Source: Plectonema cf. radiosum LEGE 06105
GTDB lineage: Bacteria > Cyanobacteriota > Cyanobacteriia > Cyanobacteriales > Nostocaceae
Assembly (NCBI RefSeq): GCF_015207665.1
Contig: NZ_JADEWL010000030.1
Span: 1 to 55,287, forward strand
Length of the DNA stretch: 55,287 nucleotides
Reading direction: 5' to 3'
Below the pieces are notes generated by a model. The model was not told where the DNA came from. It saw only the letters and a program-made list of their open reading frames with translations, and made no database searches. A program made the translations under genes and the position numbers. This document shows positions 35,535-44,876 of this stretch, one piece after another (position 1 is the first letter of the stretch; every line of letters starts with the position of its first letter).

Positions 35535-36746
35535 ATGTTATACAAAAATAAAATTAATAAAATTAATAAAATTGGATTTGTTCTCACATTAATACTCAGT
35601 TTTGCAACTTTTTTCTTTAGTTCTTGGATTTTACTTCCTGCACCAACTTTATTTTTACTAAAATTTGGAGTAGTAGCACCAGAAATTTGTCCTTGGCTAT
35701 TCGCGCTAAATATTATTACTTTGGTATTGTCTTTATTATTTATCGCTCAACCTCAATTAAAACGAATAATCTATCTTTTTAGCTTCATAGGATTGCTGAT
35801 TTGTAGTTGGGAGCTAGTAAGTATCATACCCACTCAAATACAAATGACTGCGGCTATTAATCAAGCATTAGGTGCAGAATATCAGCAAAAAATTCCAGTT
35901 ACAGTAAAAGAAAATATGCGGAAGCAACCGTTTATTTTAACTGATGTTTTTCGGGGAATTAACTTAAACAAAACCCGTCATTTAACTGGGATTAATTTTG
36001 CAAATCCTGCTGGAGTATCTTTAAGTATGGAAGTTTATCAACCGTTAAAAGTTGGTAAATATCCAGCAATTATAGTTATTTATGGTGGAGCTTGGCAAAA
36101 TGGTAATCCATCTGTAAATCCAGAATTTAATCGATACATGGCGGCTCGTGGATATACTGTATTTGCCATCGATTACCGTCACGCACCAGAATACAAATTT
36201 CCTGCTCAATTAGATGATGTTAATTTTGCGTTAAATTTTATTCGCGATCGCGCTGCTGAGTATGAAGCAGATGTCAATAAAATAGTATTATTAGGACGCT
36301 CTGCTGGCGCTCATTTAGCAATGCTCGCTGCTTACCAACCGGATGCTCCACCAATCCGTGCTGTGGTAAATTATTATGGTCCGGTAAATCTAACTCAAGG
36401 ATACAACGAACCACCAAATCCCGATCCAATTAATTCCCGTGCTGTTTTAACAGCATTTCTAGGGGGTTCTCCTCAACAGTTTCCCACACTTTATGAAACT
36501 GCTTCACCGATTAATTACGTAAAGCCTAATTTACCACCAACTTTGTTAATTTACGGAAGTCGCGATCATGTGGTAGAAGCCCGATTTGGCAGAAAAATGT
36601 ATAATAAATTGCGAGATAAAAACACGGCGATTTTGTTAGAAATTCCTTGGGCAGAACACGCTTTTGATGCTATTTTTAACGGTGTTAGCAATCAATTAGC
36701 GTTGTACTATATTGAGAGATTTATTGCTTGGTCTTTGGTTAAGTAA
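35535..36746 (+). CDS. Membrane-anchored alpha/beta hydrolase (esterase/lipase)
   Basis: A 403-residue protein. Three hydrophobic segments (about 12-33, 40-70 and 73-95) anchor it. An alpha/beta hydrolase domain follows: oxyanion region IVIYGGAWQNGNP near 183, nucleophile elbow LGRSAGAHLAM near 254-264, Asp in YGSRDHVV near 338-345 and His in AEHAFD near 375. It belongs with the carboxylesterase/BD-FAE group (alpha/beta hydrolase_3-like). It starts two bases after the lipoate ligase. Substrate unknown; an envelope lipid or ester is plausible. Confidence 0.85.
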   Translation: MLYKNKINKINKIGFVLTLILSFATFFFSSWILLPAPTLFLLKFGVVAPEICPWLFALNIITLVLSLLFIAQPQLKRIIYLFSFIGLLICSWELVSIIPTQIQMTAAINQALGAEYQQKIPVTVKENMRKQPFILTDVFRGINLNKTRHLTGINFANPAGVSLSMEVYQPLKVGKYPAIIVIYGGAWQNGNPSVNPEFNRYMAARGYTVFAIDYRHAPEYKFPAQLDDVNFALNFIRDRAAEYEADVNKIVLLGRSAGAHLAMLAAYQPDAPPIRAVVNYYGPVNLTQGYNEPPNPDPINSRAVLTAFLGGSPQQFPTLYETASPINYVKPNLPPTLLIYGSRDHVVEARFGRKMYNKLRDKNTAILLEIPWAEHAFDAIFNGVSNQLALYYIERFIAWSLVK

Positions 36747-36781
36747 AATGATATTGTTTGTAGTAAGGATTTTAGATATGC

Positions 36782-36830
36782 CTGGGAATAAAATTCCCAG
36801 TCTTATAGCAAAAGTCCATTAAAATGGACT
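36782..36830. repeat. Two consecutive perfect hairpins
   Basis: CTGGGAAT-AAA-ATTCCCAG (36782-36800) and AGTCCATT-AA-AATGGACT (36813-36830) lie between the esterase and peptidase genes. Both are perfect 8-base stems. They could end the upstream transcript or be a dispersed repeat pair. Confidence 0.6.
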
Positions 36831-36845
36831 AAATATGAATTGAAA

Positions 36846-37568
36846 ATGACTATAAAACCAGTTGTCAAACAAATTATTGCAATGGGAGGTGGAGGTTTTT
36901 CAATGGAACCCGAAAACCTTCTGTTGGATAAATATATTCTTGAATTATCAAATAAAACAAATCCTAAAATTTGTTTTCTTCCCACAGCGAGTGGTGATTC
37001 CGATCGATACATTGTTAGATTCTATTCATCATTTATAAACTTACCCTGCATACCATCTCACTTGTCACTTTTTAATCCTCCCACGGCTGATTTAAAGTCT
37101 TTTATTTTTGAAAAAGATATTATTTACGTCGGAGGTGGAAATGAAAAAAGCTTAATGGCTTTGTGGAAAGAATGGGGACTTGATAATATTTTGAGAGAAG
37201 CTTGGGAAAATGGTGTTATTTTATCTGGTTTAAGTGCAGGTTCTATTTGTTGGTTTGAGCAAGGAGTAACTGACTCTATTCCCGGAGAATTGACTGTATT
37301 AGAGTGCTTAGGCTTTCTCAAAGGTAGTAACTGTCCTCATTACGATGGAGAACCACAAAGAAAACCTTCCTACCATCAACTTTTATCAAAAGGTTTAATT
37401 AATCCAGGATATGCTGCTGATGATGGAGTAGGTTTACATTTTATCGGAGATAAATTAGATAAAATTATTAGTTCTCGTCCTCAAGCAAAAGCTTATCAGT
37501 TAGAAATCATAGGTAATAATGTTAAAGAAACGATATTAGAACCTATATATTTAGGAAATAACTTATAA
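36846..37568 (+). CDS. Peptidase S51 (PepE-like dipeptidase family)
   Basis: A 240-residue class I glutamine-amidotransferase-like serine peptidase. IIAMGGGGFSMEP lies at the N-terminus, IYVGGGNEKSLMALW near 96-110, and the nucleophile elbow GLSAGSICWFEQG near 131-143 holds the catalytic Ser. HYDGEPQRKPSYHQLL near 163 carries the conserved His. The HYDxEPxRxPxYH pattern belongs to the PepE-like bacterial subgroup rather than to cyanophycinase, which is longer. It likely cleaves small Asp-containing peptides in the cytoplasm. ATG at 36846 is preferred to the TTG six bases upstream. Confidence 0.85.
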   Translation: MTIKPVVKQIIAMGGGGFSMEPENLLLDKYILELSNKTNPKICFLPTASGDSDRYIVRFYSSFINLPCIPSHLSLFNPPTADLKSFIFEKDIIYVGGGNEKSLMALWKEWGLDNILREAWENGVILSGLSAGSICWFEQGVTDSIPGELTVLECLGFLKGSNCPHYDGEPQRKPSYHQLLSKGLINPGYAADDGVGLHFIGDKLDKIISSRPQAKAYQLEIIGNNVKETILEPIYLGNNL

Positions 37569-37753
37569 GTTGCTTACTCCCTTCCCGCTTTAAATTTACC
37601 TATCTCCCCTTATTTCTTTCCTCTGCGCTCTCTGTGTCTAGTAAGGTTTTTTTCTCTTGTTTCTTGTCGAGGGATGGGAATACAGTAATTAAAATCAACA
37701 CTAGAACCAGAGCCTCACACAATACTTTCCCAGCCAGAGTCTGGAAGGGCGAA

Positions 37754-38344
37754 CTAAGATTTCAAATATCCCTTATTGATACAATTTTGAATTTCTGCTA
37801 ATATAAAATCCCAAAGTTTCGGCGTACCTTCTTCTACAGGAGCCATTCTTTTCATAACTTGATTGCGATTAATATTATGAATACACCAAGTACCACCTCC
37901 AGTTTGTTGATTGTGAATAAAAGGCTGTATTCTATCTAAAGCTACCGCAAATTTAGCTGTAGGTGTAACTCTGGCTTCAAATTCATCCCAAAGTAAACGC
38001 AATTCTTTCCCCTGTTCTTCCGGTAATAATCCAAAGATTCGAGTTGCAGCTTGTAATTCTCTTGCTACTTTACTTTGATTTCCCTCCACGTCATAACAAA
38101 AAGTATCCCCAGCATCAATTTCTACTAAATCGTGAATTAATGACATTTTCATCGCACGAAATAGATCGGTTCCTTCGGGTGCGTATTCTGCTAAAATCAT
38201 TGTCATCATTGCTAAATGCCAAGAATGCTCACCGCTATTTTCTCTACGTTCGGCATTTATTAATAATGTTTGACGCAAGACATTTTTTAACTTGTCAATT
38301 TCGATAATGAATTGTAATTGTTGATTGAATCGATCTAATTGCAT
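37754..38344 (-). CDS. HD-domain hydrolase (YfbR-like)
   Basis: A 196-residue metal-dependent phosphohydrolase. HD motifs: RRENSGEHSWHLAMM near 33-47 (first His pair), then MSLIHDLVEIDAGDTF near 68-83 (the His-Asp of the family and a downstream acidic group). The final acidic position lies near 137 in ALDRIQPFIHNQ. Relatives remove phosphate from deoxynucleoside 5'-monophosphates. Single gene on the minus strand; ends 185 bases from the convergent peptidase gene. Confidence 0.82.
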   Translation of the reverse strand: MQLDRFNQQLQFIIEIDKLKNVLRQTLLINAERRENSGEHSWHLAMMTMILAEYAPEGTDLFRAMKMSLIHDLVEIDAGDTFCYDVEGNQSKVARELQAATRIFGLLPEEQGKELRLLWDEFEARVTPTAKFAVALDRIQPFIHNQQTGGGTWCIHNINRNQVMKRMAPVEEGTPKLWDFILAEIQNCINKGYLKS

Positions 38345-38534
38345 TTTAAATAAAATAAACCACTGAAACTAGATTACCAAATTTTATATTTGAAAAAAGA
38401 TATTTGAAAAAAGTCTCATGCTCCGGAATTTATTAATTTATTTATGGAATAAATCCAAAATCTAGCTTGAAAAGTTTTGGGGTTCGAGAATCTACACCCC
38501 AAACTTTCCACAAAATCCAAAATCCAAAATTGAT

Positions 38535-39452
38535 TTATAGTCCAAATTGTCGATAAACCTCACTCGCAGCCCGATGTAACAAAGAATGCCGCCACACCAA
38601 AGATTTCATATCATCCGCATAACCACCACCAATAACGCAAGCCACCGGATAACCACCCGCTATACAAGTAGTTAAAACCTGCATTTCCCGACGATAAATA
38701 CCCGTATCAGTTAAAGCAAGTTTGCCTAATTTATCGCCGATATGGGTATCAACACCAGCATCGTATAATACCAAGTCTGGGTTCACATCTGCGAGTAAAT
38801 CCGGTAAGTATTTCGCTAAAGTTTGTAAATATGCATCATCTTCCATTCCTAGGGGTAAAGGTAGATCCAAATCGCTTTTTTGTTTGGTACCGGGAAAATT
38901 AACTTCACAGTGCATCGAGAAAGTGAAAACGCTATCATCATCTTGAAATATAAAAGCAGTACCATCACCTTGATGCACGTCTAAATCAACAATCAGGATT
39001 TTTTGCGCTAAGTTGAGTTTTTGAATGACACGAGTTGCGATCGCAATATCATTAAAAATACAAAAACCTGAACCGTAGCTGGGGAAAGCGTGATGAGTTC
39101 CTCCTGCGGTATTACAAGCTAATCCATAATTTAACGCCATTTGTGCCGCTAAAATTGTACCACCTACCGCCGTACAGGTACGATTTACTAATTGAGGACT
39201 CCAAGGTAAACCGATACGTCGTTGTGCTTTTGCGTCGAGGGTTCCTTGTAAATAAGCTTGTACGAAATCGGGTGTATGAACTAACTCGATAGTTTCCTGA
39301 TTTGGAACTTCAGGTGCGTGAAATTGCTGTAAATCAGCGACTCCATCGGATAAAAGTAACTCGTAAAGTAAGCGAAACTTCGGCATCGGGAAACGGTGCG
39401 CGTCGGGTAATGGGGTAACATAATCTGGGTGGTAAATGATTGGCAAATTCAT
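38535..39452 (-). CDS. Histone deacetylase-superfamily amidohydrolase
   Basis: A 305-residue zinc hydrolase of the HDAC/AcuC/acetylpolyamine amidohydrolase superfamily. Active-site pieces: GGTHHAFPSYGSGFCIFNDIAIAT near 118-140 with the His pair, IVDLDVHQGDGTAFIF near 155-170 (zinc Asp and His), YDAGVDTH near 230 (second zinc Asp), and GGGYADD near 280 in the C-terminal loop. Cyanobacterial members are stand-alone and probably deacetylate small molecules or proteins. Divergent from the MscS gene with about 100 bases between. Confidence 0.9.
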   Translation of the reverse strand: MNLPIIYHPDYVTPLPDAHRFPMPKFRLLYELLLSDGVADLQQFHAPEVPNQETIELVHTPDFVQAYLQGTLDAKAQRRIGLPWSPQLVNRTCTAVGGTILAAQMALNYGLACNTAGGTHHAFPSYGSGFCIFNDIAIATRVIQKLNLAQKILIVDLDVHQGDGTAFIFQDDDSVFTFSMHCEVNFPGTKQKSDLDLPLPLGMEDDAYLQTLAKYLPDLLADVNPDLVLYDAGVDTHIGDKLGKLALTDTGIYRREMQVLTTCIAGGYPVACVIGGGYADDMKSLVWRHSLLHRAASEVYRQFGL

Positions 39453-39567
39453 GTAATCAATTGTCTATCATTGAGACGTAAATTACGCTCACAAATTTAG
39501 ATAAATAAAAAATAAGCAGAAATACTCATGTAAATAACACTGTTTTATTTAGAATTTTGTGTATAAA

Positions 39568-40620
39568 ATGCAAAATACCATCCCTAAAATTATGATAATG
39601 CAATGGATTAGACCGCTTTTATTTATTTTAGTTGGGTTATTAGCTGGAATAATTGCTGAAAAAATTATTTTCAATAAACTCGGTAATATTATTACTAAAA
39701 AGGGTATACCGGGAAGCGAAATAATTTTTAGTTCTTTGCGACGTATCCCTTTGATTTGGTTTATGCTTGCTGGTTTTTTTGGGGCGATTTTGAGTTATTC
39801 CCTCAAGGAAGATGTTACCGCAGCCCTGCAAAAAATTATTATCGCAATTTTTCTATTTACCGTAACATTAGTTCTTGCACGTCTTGCCGCCGGGTTTGTT
39901 AATTTGTTTATTCAGCGAACAGAAGGAGTTTCTGCATCGCTAATTTCTAATTTGATTAAAACTACTATTTTCGTTTTAGGTGCGTTAATAATATTTCAAA
40001 CCATAGGAATTGAAGTTACACCGATTATTACAACATTAGGTATTGGTGGTTTAGCAGTTGGTTTAGCACTGCAAGATACTTTAGCAAATTTATTTTCGGG
40101 ATTTTATTTAATTCTTTCCAAACAAGCAAAAACGGGAGATTATATAAAATTAGAAGGTGGTGAAGAAGGTTATATTACAGATATTACTTGGCGGAATATA
40201 ACTATAGAAGAAATTTCTAAAAATACGATTATTGTTCCCAATTCTAAATTAGCTTCGGCAAACTTTACCAACTATCATTTACCAGCTAAGCAACTCACAT
40301 TAACTATGAAAATAGGTGTTAGCTACGATAGCAATTTGGAAGAAGTTGAAAAAATTACTGTAGAAGTTGCTAAAGAAGTTATGCAAGAAATTGCACCTGA
40401 TTTATTAGAAAACGAACCTTTTATTAGATTTCATACATTTAATGATTTCAGCATCGATTTTACGCTTTATATGCGGGTTGCTGAATATTTTGACCAAAGG
40501 ATTGGTAAACATCTACTTGTGAAGAAATTGCACAAGCGTTACAACCAAGAAGGAATATTAATTCCATTCCCAATTCGAGATATTTATATGAAAGAAAACA
40601 CAAATACAAATATAAGTTAG
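39568..40620 (+). CDS. MscS-family mechanosensitive channel
   Basis: Inner-membrane tension-gated channel of 350 residues. Four or five hydrophobic segments lie in the first 190 residues. The pore helix and beta domain follow: ITTLGIGGLAVGLALQDTLANLFSGFYLILSKQAKTGDYIKL near 155-200, then ITWRNITIEEISKNTIIVPNSKLASANFTNY. The C-terminal alpha/beta domain ends near residue 340. Its role would be release of solutes on osmotic downshift. ATG at 39568 is used; a GTG nine bases upstream is in frame. Confidence 0.9.
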   Translation: MQNTIPKIMIMQWIRPLLFILVGLLAGIIAEKIIFNKLGNIITKKGIPGSEIIFSSLRRIPLIWFMLAGFFGAILSYSLKEDVTAALQKIIIAIFLFTVTLVLARLAAGFVNLFIQRTEGVSASLISNLIKTTIFVLGALIIFQTIGIEVTPIITTLGIGGLAVGLALQDTLANLFSGFYLILSKQAKTGDYIKLEGGEEGYITDITWRNITIEEISKNTIIVPNSKLASANFTNYHLPAKQLTLTMKIGVSYDSNLEEVEKITVEVAKEVMQEIAPDLLENEPFIRFHTFNDFSIDFTLYMRVAEYFDQRIGKHLLVKKLHKRYNQEGILIPFPIRDIYMKENTNTNIS

Positions 40621-40655
40621 GAGTTAGGAGTTAGGAGTTAGGAGTTAGGGGTAAT
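40621..40655. repeat. Short GGAGTTA heptad tract
   Basis: Four to five GGAGTTA units begin immediately after the MscS stop codon. Confidence 0.8.
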
Positions 40656-40830
40656 CTAATTACATAAATAACAACAGTATTATTACAGTTAAACAATTAT
40701 ATTCAGCCGTCAATTTACGTGTAAATACGTAATTGTTTTTCTCTGGAGCATCTTTTTTTGACATTTGAAAGTAGCTTAAGTTACAACCAATAGGAACCCT
40801 TTTTATTGATAAAACATAAGGCTACTTTAT

Positions 40831-43800
40831 ATGGAAGAGAATATTTTACCGGCAGAAGTGACTCTTAGTGTTGATTCTATGAGTGTGCTAGAAGATAGCG
40901 GTAAAGCACTCAAATATACTTTTAATCGTACTGGTGATACTACCGATTCTCTAACTATTAATTTTACCCTTGGTGGTACTGCGACTTTAGATACAGACTA
41001 CAAGCAAATGGGTGCCAAGTTTGAAAATCTTACTCAAGGTAAGGTTATGATTGCTGGGGGAAAAAGTGAAGCTACCGTTACCATTACACCGATTAAAGAC
41101 GTTGAGATTGAATCAGATGAAACTATTATGTTTACTCTGACTGAGGGAGATTACATCTTTGATAATCCCCAGATGGTGATGAATGAATCAAGATTAGTAT
41201 CTTCGGATGAAGATGTGATGGTGATGAGCGTTATTAGCAATGACGATCCTAAGTTAAGTTTAGATTGGGGAGAGCAGTTTGGTAGCAATGCTCCCGGTTA
41301 CGAATTCCTTGCTGTGGATAATCAAGGAAATACTTATGTTACTGGAGATTTTTTAGGTACAGTTACTGTTGATGATGAATCTCTAACATCTCAAGGTGAC
41401 TCAGATGTTTTTGTCGCTAAATTAGACAAAGATGGAAAGTTTAATTGGGTAAAAAGTTTTGGTACTACTAATAAAGAAGAAGTTGAAGATATTGCTGTAG
41501 ATACTAGTGGTAATGTCTACTTTACCGGAACATTTCAAAATTCAATTACTTCTAACGATACTTCTTCAGGTGGTCAATCCAGTGATATTTTTGTTACTAA
41601 GCTGGCTGCAAATGGTGATAAATTATGGTCAAAAAACTTCGGTGGTACAAACGATGATGCAGTTTCTGGTATTGATGTAGATAGTCAAAGTAATGTTTAT
41701 CTTACCGGAAAATCTAGAGGAGAAATCAAGTTTGGTACACCCTTTGTTACAAGTTTATTCGATTATGCTTTCGCTGCGAAGCTTGATAATAATGGTAATG
41801 GATTGTGGGTGAACAAGTTAGGTGAGGAAAATAGCAATCACTTTGCTCAAGATATTGTTGTAGATAAAGATAGTAATTCCTATCAGTTGATGACTAGAGT
41901 TGATAACAAAAGTATCACAGTCACTCAATTTAATAAAGAAGGTACGAAAGGGTGGGAAAAGAAATTCGCAAATAATAATTATGTTGTAGCATCCGATATT
42001 GTTATAGATAATCAAAGCAATACTTTTATTACCGGAGAATTTAGAGAAAGACTCCAGTTTGGTAATACAAGTCTTGAAGGTGGTGAAAATGGTGATGTAT
42101 TTGTTGCTAAATTAGATAATAAAGGTGATGTATTATGGGCGAAAGACTTTGACAGTAAAAATGAAAATAACGATGTCGAAGTTGAAAGCATTGCTGTAGA
42201 TGAAATGGGTGATACTTATGTCACCGGATATTATTACAATAAAAGCATAACTATTGATAACTTCATGCTTGAGCGTGAAGGTGGTGAAGGTGGTGAAGGT
42301 GAAAATGCTTTTATCACTAAAATTGACAGTAAAGGTGAAGTAAAATGGGCGCAGAATATCGCTGGAACTAACGCAGATGCTATCTCCGATATTGCTGTCA
42401 AAAATGGGAAAATCTACATTGCCGGTACTTTTTACCAAGAAGCTACTTTTGAAGATAAAACTCTGACTGCTCAAAATCAATCTGATAGTTTCCTTGTCGC
42501 ATTAGCAGAAGATAAACCAGAAATTTCCTTTACAGTTAGTTCCAACAATATTATTAAAGGTAGTGAAAATTCAGTTATTTATACCTTCACTCGCACGGGT
42601 AAAATTACTGCGGCTTTAACTATTGATTTTACTATTTCTGGTAGTGCAACTTTTAATGAAGATTACACTTTAACAGGTGCTGAAAAATTTGATGGTAGCA
42701 AAGGGCAAATAACCTTTGAAGCTGAAGAAAATACTGCTGAAGTTACTTTAAATATTACCAGTGGTACAAGTACAGTAGATGAAACTATTGCTTTAAGCTT
42801 GGAAACAACACGTGATTATAAAGTTGTCACCACAGATGTTGAGATGAGTACTGTCACTATCACTAAAAATAGTAATAGTAATATTAATGACGACGACGAT
42901 GATGATGATGATAATTCAGGTGGAATAACTGGGAATGACGATGACGACGACGATGACGATGACGATGACGATGATGATGATGATGACGACGACGATGACG
43001 ATGATGATGATGATGAAAATTCAGGTGGAATGACTGATAATGAAAATGACGACGATGATGATGACGACGACGATGATGGAGATGACGAAGGAAAATTTAC
43101 TTTAACATCTAAAAGTAATAAAAGCTTCGCTTTCAAAGGTGGTAAATCTTCGATCAAGTTTTCTTTCAAAAGTAAAACTGTCCAAGAAATCAAAGAAATT
43201 GGTTTCTTTACCGTTGATGATGAACAAGGAACTATCGATGGAATTTCTACCGACAATGAAAAGTATACAGAAGTCGCTTTAAAACGCGCTCAAAGCATCT
43301 TTTCTGTATTAGGAAATGCACCTCAAGGTTTCGATACTAATATTGAAAAAATTCTGGAATTTAGTATTGATACCAACTTCCGTTTCTTCTCAGTCAAAAA
43401 CGGTACTATAGATGGTGTAAAAAAAGGTCAAATCAACTTATCCCAACTAACTTTTTCTTCTGCTAACTTCTTACAAATATCCGAAGTTGAAACAAATGGC
43501 TTTGATTTGGACTTTGAAGGTGTCAAAATCAATATGAAATTGGATGGTAAAGCCAAAAAAGCCATTGGTAGCAGATTACAAGAAAGAATCGAAGTGCTTG
43601 ACTTCAGAAGTACCGAAATAACCATCAAACAAAAAGCAACCTTTACCATTCACCGCGAAGCTACATTTAATAATGTGGTAGGTTTCTTCCAAGTAGCTGA
43701 TGAAAATGGCGGTATAGATACCAACGGTGACGGTGTAGCTGATATACTTGTTGGACAAGAAGGTTACGCAAAAGCCGCAGTAGAAAACCGTATTACTAAC

Positions 43801-44067
43801 ATTGAACTGAGCGTAAATAATCAAACTACAGCAACATTTACAGGCGATTTTGAACCCGGTGCAATATTTGTACCTTTTTTAATAGTTGATGGTACTTTCG
43901 ATTCATTCACTGATATTTACTTCCCATTCCTCGGTGCTAATTCAGACAGTGGAGACCACGTAATGATGCTCGGTGATAACATCTTTGGTTTTGAAGACTT
44001 AAAAGGAGGTGGCGATCGCGATTTTAACGATATTATCGTCAAAATTGATTTTAATCTAAATACCTAA
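40831..44067 (+). CDS. Large secreted-type protein: Calx-beta, SBBP repeats, Asp-rich linker, DUF4114
   Basis: A 1078-residue protein. Order: Calx-beta domain (about 8-130), a run of SBBP beta-propeller-type repeats (about 145-560; units with VDxxGNxYVTGxF), second Calx-beta (about 565-685), and an Asp-rich linker (687-754) with runs of 8, 26 and 10 Asp separated by NSGGxTxN. Then come a module resembling the N-terminal part of DUF4114 (about 760-930) and DUF4114 itself (about 950-1077), ending GGGDRDFNDIIVKIDF. Calx-beta and Asp runs imply Ca2+ binding. There is no signal peptide; such proteins usually leave through type I secretion using C-terminal signals, which is inference here. It should be an extracellular or surface adhesin-like protein. 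Monocistronic, with a strong terminator. Confidence 0.88.
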   Translation: MEENILPAEVTLSVDSMSVLEDSGKALKYTFNRTGDTTDSLTINFTLGGTATLDTDYKQMGAKFENLTQGKVMIAGGKSEATVTITPIKDVEIESDETIMFTLTEGDYIFDNPQMVMNESRLVSSDEDVMVMSVISNDDPKLSLDWGEQFGSNAPGYEFLAVDNQGNTYVTGDFLGTVTVDDESLTSQGDSDVFVAKLDKDGKFNWVKSFGTTNKEEVEDIAVDTSGNVYFTGTFQNSITSNDTSSGGQSSDIFVTKLAANGDKLWSKNFGGTNDDAVSGIDVDSQSNVYLTGKSRGEIKFGTPFVTSLFDYAFAAKLDNNGNGLWVNKLGEENSNHFAQDIVVDKDSNSYQLMTRVDNKSITVTQFNKEGTKGWEKKFANNNYVVASDIVIDNQSNTFITGEFRERLQFGNTSLEGGENGDVFVAKLDNKGDVLWAKDFDSKNENNDVEVESIAVDEMGDTYVTGYYYNKSITIDNFMLEREGGEGGEGENAFITKIDSKGEVKWAQNIAGTNADAISDIAVKNGKIYIAGTFYQEATFEDKTLTAQNQSDSFLVALAEDKPEISFTVSSNNIIKGSENSVIYTFTRTGKITAALTIDFTISGSATFNEDYTLTGAEKFDGSKGQITFEAEENTAEVTLNITSGTSTVDETIALSLETTRDYKVVTTDVEMSTVTITKNSNSNINDDDDDDDDNSGGITGNDDDDDDDDDDDDDDDDDDDDDDDDDDENSGGMTDNENDDDDDDDDDDGDDEGKFTLTSKSNKSFAFKGGKSSIKFSFKSKTVQEIKEIGFFTVDDEQGTIDGISTDNEKYTEVALKRAQSIFSVLGNAPQGFDTNIEKILEFSIDTNFRFFSVKNGTIDGVKKGQINLSQLTFSSANFLQISEVETNGFDLDFEGVKINMKLDGKAKKAIGSRLQERIEVLDFRSTEITIKQKATFTIHREATFNNVVGFFQVADENGGIDTNGDGVADILVGQEGYAKAAVENRITNIELSVNNQTTATFTGDFEPGAIFVPFLIVDGTFDSFTDIYFPFLGANSDSGDHVMMLGDNIFGFEDLKGGGDRDFNDIIVKIDFNLNT
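42889..43092 (+). repeat. GAY codon repeat encoding poly-aspartate
   Basis: Tandem GAC/GAT codons give Asp runs of 8 (from residue 687), 26 and 10, broken twice by an NSGG-containing spacer. The mix of GAC and GAT in irregular order argues for selection on protein composition as well as slippage. The opposite strand reads as poly-Ser and is not a gene. Confidence 0.9.
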
Positions 44068-44084
44068 CATTAATATACTAATGT

Positions 44085-44112
44085 AAAGACGTAGCAATGC
44101 TACGTCTTTTTC
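44085..44112. terminator. Strong terminator (GACGTAGC hairpin)
   Basis: AAAGACGTAGC-AAT-GCTACGTCTTT forms an 11-base perfect stem followed by TT and a further T-rich run, 18 bases after the stop of the large protein and before the convergent Uma2 gene. It can end transcripts from the plus strand and, through the A-rich left side, perhaps from the minus strand. Confidence 0.85.
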
Positions 44113-44123
44113 TTTTTTAAAAA

Positions 44124-44768
44124 TCAGTGATAATATTCATCTCTAATAAACGCTTCAAATTCTTCTAAAGTCTGACTTACACCAACTTGTAACGAACGCT
44201 GCATGAATCGGGGAATAATTTCTATTAATTTTAAAGTTGGAAAAATAGAACTAATTTGAGATTCAATATATTTATCTTCTTGGAATAAATTAATTTTCAA
44301 TTTACCATCAGAGTAAATCCATAATTCCGGTACTGCTAAAGCTTCATAAGCATCGATTTCAGTTTTGGAAGTAACATCAGTTTCTAATGCTAAATCGGGT
44401 GGTGGATCTATATTCAAATCAATTCTTTGCTTACCAATTACAGCTTGATAATTTTGAATATAAAAGCAATCATCAGGTTCAATACCTGCTACCATTCCCT
44501 GACGCTTAAGAGTAGTTGAACCAAGAGGTTCCCATGCTTTTTTCTGTAATTTTAGCAGTATTTTAACTAAATCCGCGAGCAATACTTTTGACCTTTCATG
44601 CTCTGGTAATGGAGCCATAATTTCTAATATGTGATTAGCATATGCAATTCGAGATGCACGATATTCTCCTAACTGTGCCAAAATCTCTTCAAAACCTTCC
44701 CAGGAAACAGGCTGTAACGTCACCTTTTGACCTGGTTCTAACTGTAAATTAATCGAAGTTGTCAGCAT
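44124..44768 (-). CDS. Uma2 family endonuclease-like protein
   Basis: A 214-residue member of the Uma2 (DUF820) family, which has a PD-(D/E)xK nuclease fold and is greatly expanded in cyanobacteria. Seen are the N-terminal SWEGFEEILAQLGEYRASRIAYANHILEIMAPLPEHE and the core DLNIDPPPDLALETDVTSKTEIDAYEALAVPELWIYS, where Asp, Glu/Asp and Lys match the expected active site. The physiological role of Uma2 proteins is not established. Start ATG at 44768; a longer reading adds eight residues. Confidence 0.85.
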   Translation of the reverse strand: MLTTSINLQLEPGQKVTLQPVSWEGFEEILAQLGEYRASRIAYANHILEIMAPLPEHERSKVLLADLVKILLKLQKKAWEPLGSTTLKRQGMVAGIEPDDCFYIQNYQAVIGKQRIDLNIDPPPDLALETDVTSKTEIDAYEALAVPELWIYSDGKLKINLFQEDKYIESQISSIFPTLKLIEIIPRFMQRSLQVGVSQTLEEFEAFIRDEYYH

Positions 44769-44876
44769 AAATATTTTTCCCTCGGCTAACATACCATTTT
44801 TAGACTATTGAATAACTAATCAAGCCCATAAACCGTTACCATAATAAGAAAGACTTTACTAAACTTCACAAAAACT

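Noticed and set aside
36846-37568. Cyanophycinase
   Set aside because: Shares the S51 fold, but is short and carries the HYDxEPxRxPxYH pattern of PepE-like dipeptidases.
42816-43256. Open frame on the minus strand with long poly-Ser
   Set aside because: It is the mirror of the GAY repeat in the Asp-rich gene and has no start signal or domain of its own.
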